NCBI RefSeq assembly: GCF_007994075.1
Contig: NZ_VIWU01000001.1
Location: forward strand, 3,472,001-3,536,000
Reading direction: 5' to 3'
DNA length: 64,000 bases
DNA from: Pseudonocardia hierapolitana
GTDB lineage: Bacteria > Actinomycetota > Actinomycetes > Mycobacteriales > Pseudonocardiaceae
Each line of letters opens with the position of its first letter. Position 1 is the stretch's first letter. A program made the position numbers and the translations under genes. Below the pieces are notes generated by a model that searched no databases, was not told the origin of the DNA, and was given only the letters and a program-made list of their open reading frames with translations. Positions 1-7,841 of the stretch are shown here, piece after piece.

Positions 1-487
1 CGGCGCTGAACGGCTCGTCGAGCAGCAACAGCTCGGGTTCCATCGACAATGCGCGCGCGATGCCCACGCGCTGCTTCATCCCACCCGAGAGCTGATGGGG
101 ATAACGGTGCTGGGCATCGGTGAGATTCATGATCTTCAGCAGCTCGTCGACGCGCTCACCGTAGCCGCTGCGGGACTGCACGCGAAGCCCGTACTCGACG
201 TTCGCCCGCACCGTCTTCCACGGGAAGAGCCCGAAGTGCTGGAAGACCATCGAGATCCGGGGCGTGGGCCCGACGATCTCCTCGCCGTCCAGCCGCACAG
301 ATCCCCCCGCGGGTCGCAGCAAGCCGCCCACGGATCGCAGCAAGGTGGTCTTTCCGCCACCTGACGTGCCGATGATGCACAGGAACTCGTGCTCGTCGAC
401 GGTGAGCTCGATGTCGTCGAGGATGTGGTTACCCCCGAGCGACACGGACAGGTGGTCGACGACGACCTTGGGCTTCGTTGCGTTCAT
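1..487 (-). CDS. ABC transporter ATP-binding protein, nitrate/sulfonate/taurine type (cut by window edge)
   Basis: The 162 visible residues are the N-terminal part of an ABC ATPase, which energises an importer at the cytoplasmic face of the membrane. The Walker A motif GTSGGGKT lies near residue 32, a Q-loop reads MVFQHFGLFPW, the signature is LSGGMKQR, and Walker B LLLLDEP sits at the edge. The FGLFPW Q-loop and spacing fit the SsuB/TauB/NrtD group of nitrate, sulfonate or taurine importers; the exact substrate cannot be read from this subunit. The ATG at 485-487 starts the protein as MNATKPKV. The permease and binding protein should lie beyond the left edge. Confidence 0.88.
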   Translation of the reverse strand, partial: MNATKPKVVVDHLSVSLGGNHILDDIELTVDEHEFLCIIGTSGGGKTTLLRSVGGLLRPAGGSVRLDGEEIVGPTPRISMVFQHFGLFPWKTVRANVEYGLRVQSRSGYGERVDELLKIMNLTDAQHRYPHQLSGGMKQRVGIARALSMEPELLLLDEPFSA

Positions 488-747
488 CGGCCCCCCGCGG
501 GCGTACCCTGCTCTGCTGATGTAGGCGAAGACTACAACGAGTCGCAGAAACGCTTTACATTCGGTGCACCGTACGGCCGTTCGAGTTGTACTGTCAACAT
601 CGCGGTAACGCACTGATATCGATCCGATGCTGAGGAAACCAGTCATTTTCCCACAGCCGGCCATACCGGTCGACATCGGCCCCCGGTGACCACGGCGTGA
701 ATTGCCCGCGAATTCATTCGGTCGACGACTCGGGTTCCTCGGTGCGA
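488..747. other. intergenic region upstream of the ABC gene and downstream of the TetR gene
   Basis: No convincing gene is visible in these 260 bases. The stretch is less GC-rich than its surroundings (for example 535-640) and must hold the promoter of the leftward ABC gene. I could not settle on a single -10/-35 pair. Confidence 0.5.
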
Positions 748-1383
748 TCACCCGCCCGGCGGCCTCCCGGATCCGGCCGGTTCCGGCCCCCCGTCGGACA
801 GTGCGGCGCGGAGCAACGCGCGCGCCGTCCACCGCATCGTCGACGCGGCCTCCTCTCGCGCGAGCCCGCCGACATCCACCATCCAGACGAACGCCTCGAT
901 GCCGGTGGCGGCTCGAATCGCCGTGGCGAGACGGGTGCGGTCCAACCCGGGGTGCGAGGACGCGAGCGGCGCGAGGGCGTCCTCGAGCCAGCCGATGACG
1001 CGGCCGCGGCGCAGCACCGGCCCGGTCGGCTCCTGCCCCGGCTCCAGCGACATCCGCAGCGAGGCGCGCAGCTGCGGTTCCCAGTCGAGCACGATGCGCG
1101 TGGTCTCGGCGACGACGAGCTCGAGCCGTTCCTCCGGGTCGTCGGGCGGGTCGTCGGGGAGCAGCGACGTTCGATCGATCTCCGGGTGGGCGGCTCCGAT
1201 CAGCGCGCGCTGGTTGGGGAAGTAACGGTAGGCGGTGGTGCGCGAGACAGCCGCGTGTGCGGCCGCTTCCTCGACAGTCGGTGTGACGCCCGTGGCCAGC
1301 AGTTCGCGCGCGGCGACGACGAGCGCCTCCCTGGTGCGTGCCTTCTGGTTGCGCCGCCCGGTCTGCTCGTAGGGGATTGCCAT
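748..1383 (-). CDS. TetR/AcrR family transcriptional regulator
   Basis: This is a 211-residue DNA-binding repressor-type protein. A TetR N-terminal helix-turn-helix is visible at about residues 20-62, with TVEEAAAHAAVSRTTAYRYF as the recognition part and FPNQRALI after it. The C-terminal ligand domain is not specific enough to name an effector. It is divergent from the cupin gene starting at 1442, and the 58-base gap holds a perfect palindrome ACGGTACCGT at 1392-1401 next to a TACTGT -10 box. It therefore probably controls both itself and the cupin gene. Length is normal for the family. Confidence 0.92.
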   Translation of the reverse strand: MAIPYEQTGRRNQKARTREALVVAARELLATGVTPTVEEAAAHAAVSRTTAYRYFPNQRALIGAAHPEIDRTSLLPDDPPDDPEERLELVVAETTRIVLDWEPQLRASLRMSLEPGQEPTGPVLRRGRVIGWLEDALAPLASSHPGLDRTRLATAIRAATGIEAFVWMVDVGGLAREEAASTMRWTARALLRAALSDGGPEPAGSGRPPGG

Positions 1384-1391
1384 CGCGCTTC

Positions 1392-1406
1392 ACGGTACCG
1401 TACTGT
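1392..1406 (+). promoter_or_regulatory. predicted TetR operator overlapping the cupin -10 box
   Basis: ACGGTACCGT (1392-1401) is a perfect 10-base palindrome in the 58-base divergent gap. It abuts TACTGT (1401-1406), a good actinobacterial -10 box for the rightward cupin gene. A bound repressor here would block RNA polymerase. Position and symmetry are seen; the assignment to the adjacent TetR protein is inference. Confidence 0.5.
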
Positions 1407-1441
1407 CCTTCGTGGCACTCCAGTCCCATGAAGGGGGCATC

Positions 1442-1735
1442 ATGTGCAGTGACCCCGTGAAAACGGATCCCGATCTCTACTCGGTCGTGTTCGAGAACGA
1501 GCGGGTGCGGGTGCTGGAGTACCGCGACCACCCTGGTGACCGGACGTCGTCGCACAGCCATCCGGACATGGTGATCATCCCGCTGGCCACCTTCCGGCGC
1601 CGTCTCACCGTGGACGGGCGCACCGTCGAGGTCGAGAAGGTGGTGCACGACGCCGGTTGGGTGCCTGCACAGACCCACGCGGGCGAGAACATCGGCACCA
1701 CGGACTCCCATGCGCTCTTCGTCGAGCTCAAGTGA
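1442..1735 (+). CDS. small cupin-domain protein
   Basis: This 97-residue single-domain cupin has metal-ligand style histidines in HSHPDM (residues about 38-43) and the beta-strand pattern of the fold. The ATG at 1442 is preferred over a GTG at 1412 because GAAGGGGG lies 5-6 bases upstream. No substrate can be named; related small cupins are annotated as cytoplasmic proteins of unknown role. It is divergent from the TetR gene, which probably controls it. The next gene (ugd) converges from the right and ends at 1739. Confidence 0.82.
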   Translation: MCSDPVKTDPDLYSVVFENERVRVLEYRDHPGDRTSSHSHPDMVIIPLATFRRRLTVDGRTVEVEKVVHDAGWVPAQTHAGENIGTTDSHALFVELK

Positions 1736-1738
1736 ACC

Positions 1739-3043
1739 TCAGCGCCGACCTACCCCCACCCAGCTGATCCCGGCTCGCCGCAGCACGTCGGGGTCGAGCA
1801 GGTTGCGGCAGTCGACCACCACCCGCCCGGCGAGCGCCCCGGCCACCGCGCCCCAGTCCAGCGACCGGAACTCGGGCCATTCGGTCAGCACCACCAGCGC
1901 GTCCGCGTCCTTGGCGGCCCGCAGCGGCTCGTCTGCCACCGTGACGTCGTCGGTGACGCCGGGAACGGCCGCGGGGCAGCCGGGGTCGTATGCCGTGAGC
2001 TCGGCGCCGCCCTCCCTCAACAGCCGCGCGACGGCGAGGGCGGGCGAGTCGCGCAGGTCGTCGGTGCCCGCCTTGAACGTGAGCCCGAGCAGGCCCAGCC
2101 GCGCTCCACGAAGGTCGCCGCCCACGGCGTCGGCGATCTTCTCGACGACGATGCGGCGCTGCCGCTCGTTGGTGGCGATGCTCGCGCTCACCAGCGGCAA
2201 CTCGATCCCGGCCGCGGCCGCCACCTGCACCAACGCGTTGGTGTCCTTCGGCAGGCAGGACCCGCCCCAGCCGGGCCCCGGCTGCAGGAACGCCTGCCCG
2301 ATCCGCCGGTCGTGCCCCATGCCCTCGGTGACGTCCGCGACGTCGGCGCCGAGCACGTCGCACAGCTCGGCGATCGCGTTGACGTACGACAGCTTCATGG
2401 CCAGGAAGCTGTTGGCCGCGTACTTCACCATCTCCGCGCTGGCCGCGTCGGTGAGCACGGTCGGAGCGCCGAGCCGCGCGTAGAGCGCCGCGACCCGCTC
2501 AGCGGCGTCCTGCGCGTCGCTGCCGACGACGATCCGGTCCGGGTGCAGGAAGTCGTGCACCGCCGAGCCCTCGCGCAGGAACTCCGGGTTGCTCACCACG
2601 GCCACGTCGCGGCGGTTCAGCAGCTTCCGGGTGGCCTCCGCCGTGCCGACGGGCACCGTCGACTTGTTGACGACGACGCATCCGGCCGGAAGCAGGTGCC
2701 TGATCTCCGCCGCGACGGCGCGCACCGCGGCCAGGTCGGCCGCGCCGCCCTCGCCCATCGGGGTGGGCACGCAGAGGAAGACCACCTCGACCGCCTCGCC
2801 GTCGCGCCCCGCCACCGCATCCCGCGCGCCGAGCACGAACTCGAGCCGCCCCGCGGCCTGGTTCTCGGCCACCAGTTCGGGCAGCCCCGGCTCCAAAATG
2901 TCGACGACGCCGCGTCGCAGCCGCTCCACCTTCGCCTCGTCGACGTCCGCGCAGACCACGCGGTGTCCGAGGGAGGCGAGGCAGGCGCCCGTCGTGAGAC
3001 CCACGTAGCCGGAACCGATCACAGCGATGCGCCGGGCGAACAT
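1739..3043 (-). CDS. ugd: UDP-glucose 6-dehydrogenase
   Basis: It oxidises UDP-glucose to UDP-glucuronate with two NAD+, supplying sugar for envelope polysaccharides. The 434-residue protein shows the Rossmann motif GSGYVG at residues 10-15, NPEFLREG at 152-159, the lysine of VKYAANSF (K207), and the catalytic cysteine in GGSCLPKD (C263). All key residues are intact and the length fits the family. The ATG at 3041-3043 gives MFARRIAVIGSG; longer in-frame starts add an arginine/serine-rich tail not typical of the family. A stable hairpin at 3070-3090 lies in the leader. Confidence 0.95.
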   Translation of the reverse strand: MFARRIAVIGSGYVGLTTGACLASLGHRVVCADVDEAKVERLRRGVVDILEPGLPELVAENQAAGRLEFVLGARDAVAGRDGEAVEVVFLCVPTPMGEGGAADLAAVRAVAAEIRHLLPAGCVVVNKSTVPVGTAEATRKLLNRRDVAVVSNPEFLREGSAVHDFLHPDRIVVGSDAQDAAERVAALYARLGAPTVLTDAASAEMVKYAANSFLAMKLSYVNAIAELCDVLGADVADVTEGMGHDRRIGQAFLQPGPGWGGSCLPKDTNALVQVAAAAGIELPLVSASIATNERQRRIVVEKIADAVGGDLRGARLGLLGLTFKAGTDDLRDSPALAVARLLREGGAELTAYDPGCPAAVPGVTDDVTVADEPLRAAKDADALVVLTEWPEFRSLDWGAVAGALAGRVVVDCRNLLDPDVLRRAGISWVGVGRR

Positions 3044-3288
3044 GCTCGGCACGCTGCCCCCGCCGGATGGCCGCCCGTTGGATGGGCGGCGGCGCACCGA
3101 TGAAACGCCGAGGGCCATTTGCCAGCGGCCGCCTACACTGCGATCACCGCTTCGGTGCGCGGACGGCCGCATACGGCCGCGAACGCACCCGGCTGACGAT
3201 CATGCTGTCCAACATCACCATTCGGGTGCAGGAATGGCCACATCGGGCCGCAGATGAACCCACCCGACGATCACGGCCCAGCCGCGAC
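3044..3288. other. ugd leader and promoter region
   Basis: These 245 bases contain no convincing gene. They carry a perfect 7-bp stem GCCGCCC/GGGCGGC with a 7-base loop (3070-3090) just upstream of ugd, and a CGGCCG-CATA-CGGCCG symmetrical site at 3164-3179. Either could be regulatory for ugd; nothing proves it. Confidence 0.45.
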
Positions 3289-4989
3289 CTACAGGTCGGA
3301 GGCCAGCGGGACCTGCTTGACGGCCGGCGACGTCATCCACTCCCGCAGGGCCTGGGTGGCGTGGACGTCGTCGGCGTTGTAGGCGAGCAGCCGCTCGCGC
3401 TGCTGCGGGTCGGGAGGAGCGCCGTCCATCCCGACGGCGTGGCGGTACCAGCGCATCGAGTTCTCCCCGCCGGCCTCCGAATCACGCCAGGCGAAGCCGG
3501 CGGCAGGGGCGATCCGCTTGAGCCCCTTGCCCTGTGCGCACAGGAACCAGTCGCTGACCACGGCGAACAGGTCGATCCAGCCGGGATGGCCGATGAACTC
3601 CTCCACCTCGGCCAGCGGCGGGATGCCGGGCATGCCGGCGAACCGGGTGGCCGAGGCGATGAGCCAGCGGTTCTCCGCCTGCTCGTTGTAGCAGTAGGCG
3701 GCGAAGCTGCGCCCGGTGGCGGCGGCCCGCGCCCGCACCCCGGAGAACCACGTCCAGAACCCGGCGAACGAGCGCGCCTCGTCCTGCGTGGGCACCGGAT
3801 CCCACGTGGCGAAGGCGCGGTACCCGTCGGGCTCGTCATCGGCCAGCCGGCCACCCGGGTGGCGCAGCAACGCGCCCCAGAGGTAGGCGCCCGCTTCGCC
3901 GAAGCTCTCCATGTCGACGTCGACCTCGATGTCGGCCCGCGGCACCTCGACCTCCGCCACGCGGCGCACCACCGCGAGCCCGCGCAGGCGCGCCCGGGCG
4001 AGCGCCACGAGGTCGGCGAACGGCAGCCCCGGCACCTCCACGGGCGGCTCCGCCGTGGGGTCGAGCGCAGCGAGCTCGGCGACGGTGCCCACCCCGACCT
4101 CGCGCAGGACGCCTGCGAACTCCCCGCGGACCACGAGGCTGACGTCCTCCGCTCGCTCCAGCACCGCCTCGCAGGTGGGCCACCACGGGCACCGCCGGCA
4201 CTCGGTGATGCGCGACGGCTCGGCCAGCGCGGGCGCGCCGGTGGCGGCCGCGGTGGCCACGGCCATGCGATCGGCGAACCGGGCGTCGTACTCGGCCAGG
4301 GTGGAGCGCCCGCCGGGCCAGTGACCTGCGCGCAGGTCGTGCCACAGGACGACGTCGGCGTCGAGCCCGATGACCCCGCCGTGATCGCCGTGCCGCTGCC
4401 GGGGTGCCGCTGCCCAGCCCGCGGTGTGGAGCATGCGGTTGAGATGGGCGAGACGCAGCAGGTCACGCGGCTGCGAGCGCACCTTGCGCTGCTCGTCGAG
4501 GCCGGCGTGCTGCGGCCATGGGGACTCGAGCGCCGCCGTGAGCGCGCCGGTGCCGGGATCGGTGATGCGGTGGCGCACGACGATGACGGGCACGTATCCG
4601 CCGCCCGGCACCCGGACCAGCAGCTCCGGGCTCCCCCGGCGGCCCACGGCGCGATCGGCGGGCAGCGCGGCCCCCCAGATGAGCCGGGCGCCCGACGCCA
4701 CGGCTCGGGCGGTGGCCTCGACCCGCTCTGCGGCCGGCAGCCCCGCCGGTATCGCACACCACTCGTCGGCCAGATCCGCTGCCAATCGCGCACCGATGTG
4801 CTCACGGTGGGCGGCGGCGTCGGCGCGGCGCTGTTCCAGCGCCGGATCCGGCATGGCCCGGGGTGCCGAGGCCGCCTCCGGGTCGTGGTCGAGGTGAACG
4901 CGGCGGCGACAGCGCGTGGTGGCCGCCGCGTCGAGGACCGGCCCGCTGGTGGGCTCCACCGCGGGGAACCGGTTCTCGATCGCCGTCAC
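3289..4989 (-). CDS. TM0106-family RecB-like nuclease with RNase H-like (YprB-type) domain
   Basis: This roughly 566-residue protein joins a RecB-like N-terminal half to a C-terminal RNase H-fold/DEDD exonuclease-like domain. Cysteines of a predicted Fe-S site are visible in ECRRCPWWPTC. Acidic residues of the C-terminal domain appear in IEVDVDMES and again in YNADDVHATQAL, as in YprB-type 3'-5' exonucleases. Related actinobacterial proteins are annotated as TM0106 family; a DNA-processing role is inferred. The GTG at 4987-4989 (protein VTAIENRF) is the likely start because the upstream extension looks non-coding, but an upstream start cannot be excluded. It probably stands alone. Confidence 0.8.
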   Translation of the reverse strand: MTAIENRFPAVEPTSGPVLDAAATTRCRRRVHLDHDPEAASAPRAMPDPALEQRRADAAAHREHIGARLAADLADEWCAIPAGLPAAERVEATARAVASGARLIWGAALPADRAVGRRGSPELLVRVPGGGYVPVIVVRHRITDPGTGALTAALESPWPQHAGLDEQRKVRSQPRDLLRLAHLNRMLHTAGWAAAPRQRHGDHGGVIGLDADVVLWHDLRAGHWPGGRSTLAEYDARFADRMAVATAAATGAPALAEPSRITECRRCPWWPTCEAVLERAEDVSLVVRGEFAGVLREVGVGTVAELAALDPTAEPPVEVPGLPFADLVALARARLRGLAVVRRVAEVEVPRADIEVDVDMESFGEAGAYLWGALLRHPGGRLADDEPDGYRAFATWDPVPTQDEARSFAGFWTWFSGVRARAAATGRSFAAYCYNEQAENRWLIASATRFAGMPGIPPLAEVEEFIGHPGWIDLFAVVSDWFLCAQGKGLKRIAPAAGFAWRDSEAGGENSMRWYRHAVGMDGAPPDPQQRERLLAYNADDVHATQALREWMTSPAVKQVPLASDL

Positions 4990-5147
4990 GTACCAAAGGG
5001 TAATGACACGTGCCGACAGTTCGGCGCGGATCGGCGGTCGCGCGGGGTAAGCCTCACCGCATCGGGACCCCGCCGCCGTTCCGCCTGCCGAGCGGCGCGG
5101 CACTAGGCTCCCGATCACAAGGGGCCGGGTACGAGGAGGGCGAGCGG

Positions 5148-5651
5148 ATGGGGCTGCGGCGACACCGATCGACGCCCGAAGCGGGCGACGCGATCGAGAA
5201 CACCGTCCGCCGCGCGCGCAAGCCGCTCACCGCGGCGCGGGCCAAGCGCATGATCGGGGTGGGCAAGGCCGTCGCGCCGCTGCTCGCGCCCTACGCGCTC
5301 GCCGCCGCCGCGGTCGCGCGCACCCGCTGGGACGCCTACCGGGCCGCTCGCCTCGGGGTGGAGCCCGGCCAGCTGGCCGCGTACTCCGGTCCGGGCGGCG
5401 CGCTGCACGCCCGCCTCTCCCGGATCGCGGAAGCCCTCGACCGGCTCGAGTCCGGGGCCGAGGCGCGCGGCACCGACGCGGCCCGGCGCTTCGCCGTCGA
5501 GATCCGCCCGCGCCTCGCCGACCTGGCCGTCGCCGTGCGCGCCGCCGAGCAGATGCCGGCGCCGCGTCGCCGCACGGCCTACCGGTCCATCGGTGCCGAG
5601 CTGGACCGCCTCGAGATTGCCCTGCTCAACCACCTCGGCGTGGGGGGGTAG
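5148..5651 (+). CDS. DUF6474-like conserved actinobacterial protein
   Basis: This 167-residue basic, alanine-rich helical protein begins MGLRRHRS. The ATG at 5148 is supported by GAGGAGGG at 5133-5140. A hydrophobic stretch (VAPLLAPYALAAAAVA) at about residues 40-56 could be a membrane-associated helix, followed by helical segments rich in Arg and Ala. It matches my recollection of the DUF6474 family in Pseudonocardiales and relatives, whose function is unknown. It is divergent from the nuclease gene. Confidence 0.7.
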   Translation: MGLRRHRSTPEAGDAIENTVRRARKPLTAARAKRMIGVGKAVAPLLAPYALAAAAVARTRWDAYRAARLGVEPGQLAAYSGPGGALHARLSRIAEALDRLESGAEARGTDAARRFAVEIRPRLADLAVAVRAAEQMPAPRRRTAYRSIGAELDRLEIALLNHLGVGG

Positions 5652-5716
5652 CGGCCAACCGGCGCTCCCGGACGTCCGCCGGACGGGCGCGCTGGCCCCG
5701 GCACGCGCGTGGCGTC

Positions 5717-5722
5717 TACCGT
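5717..5722 (+). promoter_or_regulatory. leaderless -10 box of the small membrane protein gene
   Basis: TACCGT lies 8 bases before the GTG at 5731, so transcription would begin at or next to the start codon. There is no ribosome-binding sequence in between. This is the standard layout of leaderless actinobacterial genes. Confidence 0.55.
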
Positions 5723-5730
5723 CGTGCCCC

Positions 5731-6237
5731 GTGACGTGCGGTCCGGGCGGTGGTGTGCTCCGGGGTGCCGTCCTGGCCGGGTTCAGCGCGTTGCTCGCGG
5801 CCGTCGGGCACGCGGCGGGTGGGGGCACACTCCCCGACCTTGCGGTGCTCGTACCGGTGCTGCCCCTGCTCGCGTGGACCTTCACCGGCACGGCGAGCCG
5901 TTGCCGGAGCCTGGTGGGTACGACCGGCGTACTCGCCGTGGGGCAGTTCGTCCTCCACAACGCGATCGAGCTGCTGCACCCGTCCCACCCGGGCTCGTCG
6001 ATGCTCGCGACGCACGCGGTGGCCACCGTGGTGACGGCGCTCGCCCTGCGCCACGCCGACCGCGGTGCCGCCGCGTTGACGGCGGCGCTGCGGCGGGTGC
6101 TGCCGCGGCGGACCGCGCCGCCCCCTGCCGATCGACCGCTCCCGACGCTCGCGGTACCCGGGCCCGCGGTGCCCGCGCGGCTCGCCCGTGCCTTCGCGGT
6201 GGCCGACGCCCGGCGTGGCCCTCCGGTGGCGTGCTGA
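5731..6237 (+). CDS. small multi-pass membrane protein of the copper module
   Basis: This 168-residue protein has about four hydrophobic segments (from GAVLAGFSALLAAVGH to ATHAVATVVTALAL) and a proline/arginine-rich tail. Histidines flank the membrane segments (VGHAAGG, VLHNAIELLHPSHP), which would suit metal handling. It is the first gene of a run with copC and copD, so a role in copper import or periplasmic copper handling is inferred from neighbours. The GTG at 5731 is preferred because a leaderless -10 (TACCGT) lies 8 bases upstream. No catalytic domain is recognised. Confidence 0.65.
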   Translation: MTCGPGGGVLRGAVLAGFSALLAAVGHAAGGGTLPDLAVLVPVLPLLAWTFTGTASRCRSLVGTTGVLAVGQFVLHNAIELLHPSHPGSSMLATHAVATVVTALALRHADRGAAALTAALRRVLPRRTAPPPADRPLPTLAVPGPAVPARLARAFAVADARRGPPVAC

Positions 6238-6279
6238 CCCCGAGTCCGCACGCCCTCGACCACCCACCGGAGAGCATCC

Positions 6280-6852
6280 ATGCCCTCGTACACCCACCGG
6301 CGCGCGCTGCGCGTCGGCACCGTCACCCTCCTCGCCGGGCTCGCGCTGTTGCTCGGCGCGGCACCCGCGTTGGCGCACACCCGCTTGCAGGGCAGCGACC
6401 CGAGTGACGGTGCCAGCCTCGACACCGCCCCCGAGCACGTCGCGCTGACCTTCAACGAGGAGATGACGCCGGAGTTCAGCACGATCACCGTCGTCGGCCC
6501 GGACGGCGCCCGCTACGAGACCGGCGCGGTCGGCGCGGAGGGCGGCACGGTCAGCAGCGCGCTGCTCCCGCTCGGCCCCGCGGGCCAGTACAAGATCGGT
6601 TACCGGGTGGTGTCGGCGGACGGCCACCCGGTCTCCGGTGAGGTCTCCTTCACGCTCACCACCCCGGGTCCTGCGGCGTCCGCCCCCGCACCTGCGCCCT
6701 CCGCCGCCCCCGCGGCCGCGCCCGCCCCGGAGACGGCGGCCGCAGCGCCGGCCGAGAGCGATGGCGGCACGCCGGTGTGGCCGTGGATCGTCGGCGCCGT
6801 CGTGCTCGTCGGGGGCGGCGTCGTCGCGGCGCTCCGGCTGGGTCGCGGATGA
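6280..6852 (+). CDS. copC: CopC-domain copper resistance/binding protein
   Basis: This 190-residue exported protein carries a signal peptide cut after APALA (residue 32), so the mature chain begins with His33, the classical N-terminal Cu(II) ligand of CopC. The second site, Asp114 and His116 in SADGHPVSGEV, is present. A beta-sandwich of about 95 residues is followed by a Pro/Ala linker and a C-terminal membrane anchor (WPWIVGAVVLVGGG), as in Gram-positive CopC/YobA proteins. It holds periplasmic copper, probably passing it to CopD, whose start overlaps its stop (ATGA). Confidence 0.92.
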   Translation: MPSYTHRRALRVGTVTLLAGLALLLGAAPALAHTRLQGSDPSDGASLDTAPEHVALTFNEEMTPEFSTITVVGPDGARYETGAVGAEGGTVSSALLPLGPAGQYKIGYRVVSADGHPVSGEVSFTLTTPGPAASAPAPAPSAAPAAAPAPETAAAAPAESDGGTPVWPWIVGAVVLVGGGVVAALRLGRG

Positions 6853-7841
6853 CCGCGCCGACCGCGGGCCCGCGCTCGCTCGACCGGCTGCGCCCGGTCG
6901 GGTGGGCCGGTCTCGCGGTCGGTGCCGCGCTGGCGGCGAGTGCGCTCACCGGAGCGCTTGCGAGCACGTCGCTGCCGGTGCTCGTCGGGACGTCGGTCAC
7001 GCGGTCCGGGATGAACGTCGCGGGCGTGGCGTGCGTCGGGCTCACCCTGATCGCGCTGCTGCTGCCGGCCGCCCGTCATGTGCCGGGTTCCGCGCTGCGC
7101 ACCCTCGACCAGGTGCGAGCCGTCGCCGACCGTGCGCTGGTCGCGATGGCGGGGGCGTGGCTGGTGCTCGTGCTGGTCGGAATCATGTTCCGCAGCGCGG
7201 ATGCGTTCGGCAGGCCGCTCGGGCAGCTGGCCGGCGGGGAGATCGGCAGCTTCGTCACCCGACTGGCCGGCGGGCGGGGGCTGGCGCTCACCGCGGTCTG
7301 CACGGCGGCGCTCCTCGTCTGCGCGGCGCTGCGGCTGCGCGACCGCGCGCTCGTCCAGGCCCGGGTGCCGCTGGTGGCCGCGCTGCTGGGTCTGGTCACC
7401 CCTGCGGTCACCGGGCACGCCGGCACCCATCCCGACCACCAGCTCGCGATCATGTCGATCGGGGTGCACGTGGTCGGGGCCGCGCTCTGGGTGGGCGGGC
7501 TGGCGGTCGTGCTCGTGCTCGTGGCGCGCCACCGTGCCCTGCTCGAGCCCGTCCTGCCGCGCTTCTCGCGGCTCGCCGGCTGGTGCCTCGGCGCGGTCAC
7601 GCTGACCGGCCTGCTCACCGCAGTGATCCGGCTCGAGACCTGGGACGCGCTCCTCGGCACGCGCTACGGCGTGCTGGTGATCGCGAAGGCCGCGTGCCTC
7701 GTGCTGCTCGGCCTCCTCGGCGGGATCGCCCGGCGCAGGCTCGCCGCCGGACGCACCCCGGTGCTGCGCTGGGCAGGCGTCGAGGTGGCGGTCATGGCCG
7801 CCACCCTCGGCATCGCGGCCGCGCTCTCCCAGTCAGCCTGA
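6849..7841 (+). CDS. copD: CopD-family copper transport membrane protein
   Basis: This 330-residue integral membrane protein has about eight hydrophobic helices and conserved histidines in TPAVTGHAGTHPDHQ and MSIGVHVVGAALWVGG, as in the CopD domain. CopD with CopC is linked to copper uptake or homeostasis. It is translationally coupled to copC by an ATGA overlap. Its last 9 bases overlap the convergent oxidoreductase gene (stop at 7833), so there is no room for an independent terminator. Confidence 0.9.
   Translation: MTAPTAGPRSLDRLRPVGWAGLAVGAALAASALTGALASTSLPVLVGTSVTRSGMNVAGVACVGLTLIALLLPAARHVPGSALRTLDQVRAVADRALVAMAGAWLVLVLVGIMFRSADAFGRPLGQLAGGEIGSFVTRLAGGRGLALTAVCTAALLVCAALRLRDRALVQARVPLVAALLGLVTPAVTGHAGTHPDHQLAIMSIGVHVVGAALWVGGLAVVLVLVARHRALLEPVLPRFSRLAGWCLGAVTLTGLLTAVIRLETWDALLGTRYGVLVIAKAACLVLLGLLGGIARRRLAAGRTPVLRWAGVEVAVMAATLGIAAALSQSA

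Noticed and set aside
3229..3246. A further copy of the TGCAGGATGGCCACCTT repeat
   Set aside because: TGCAGGAATGGCCACATCG matches only part of the unit with an indel and has no palindromic ends; it may be chance.
3067..5106. A 679-codon plus-strand frame opposite the nuclease gene
   Set aside because: It lacks recognisable motifs, whereas the minus strand encodes the Fe-S and exonuclease motifs; it is a shadow frame.
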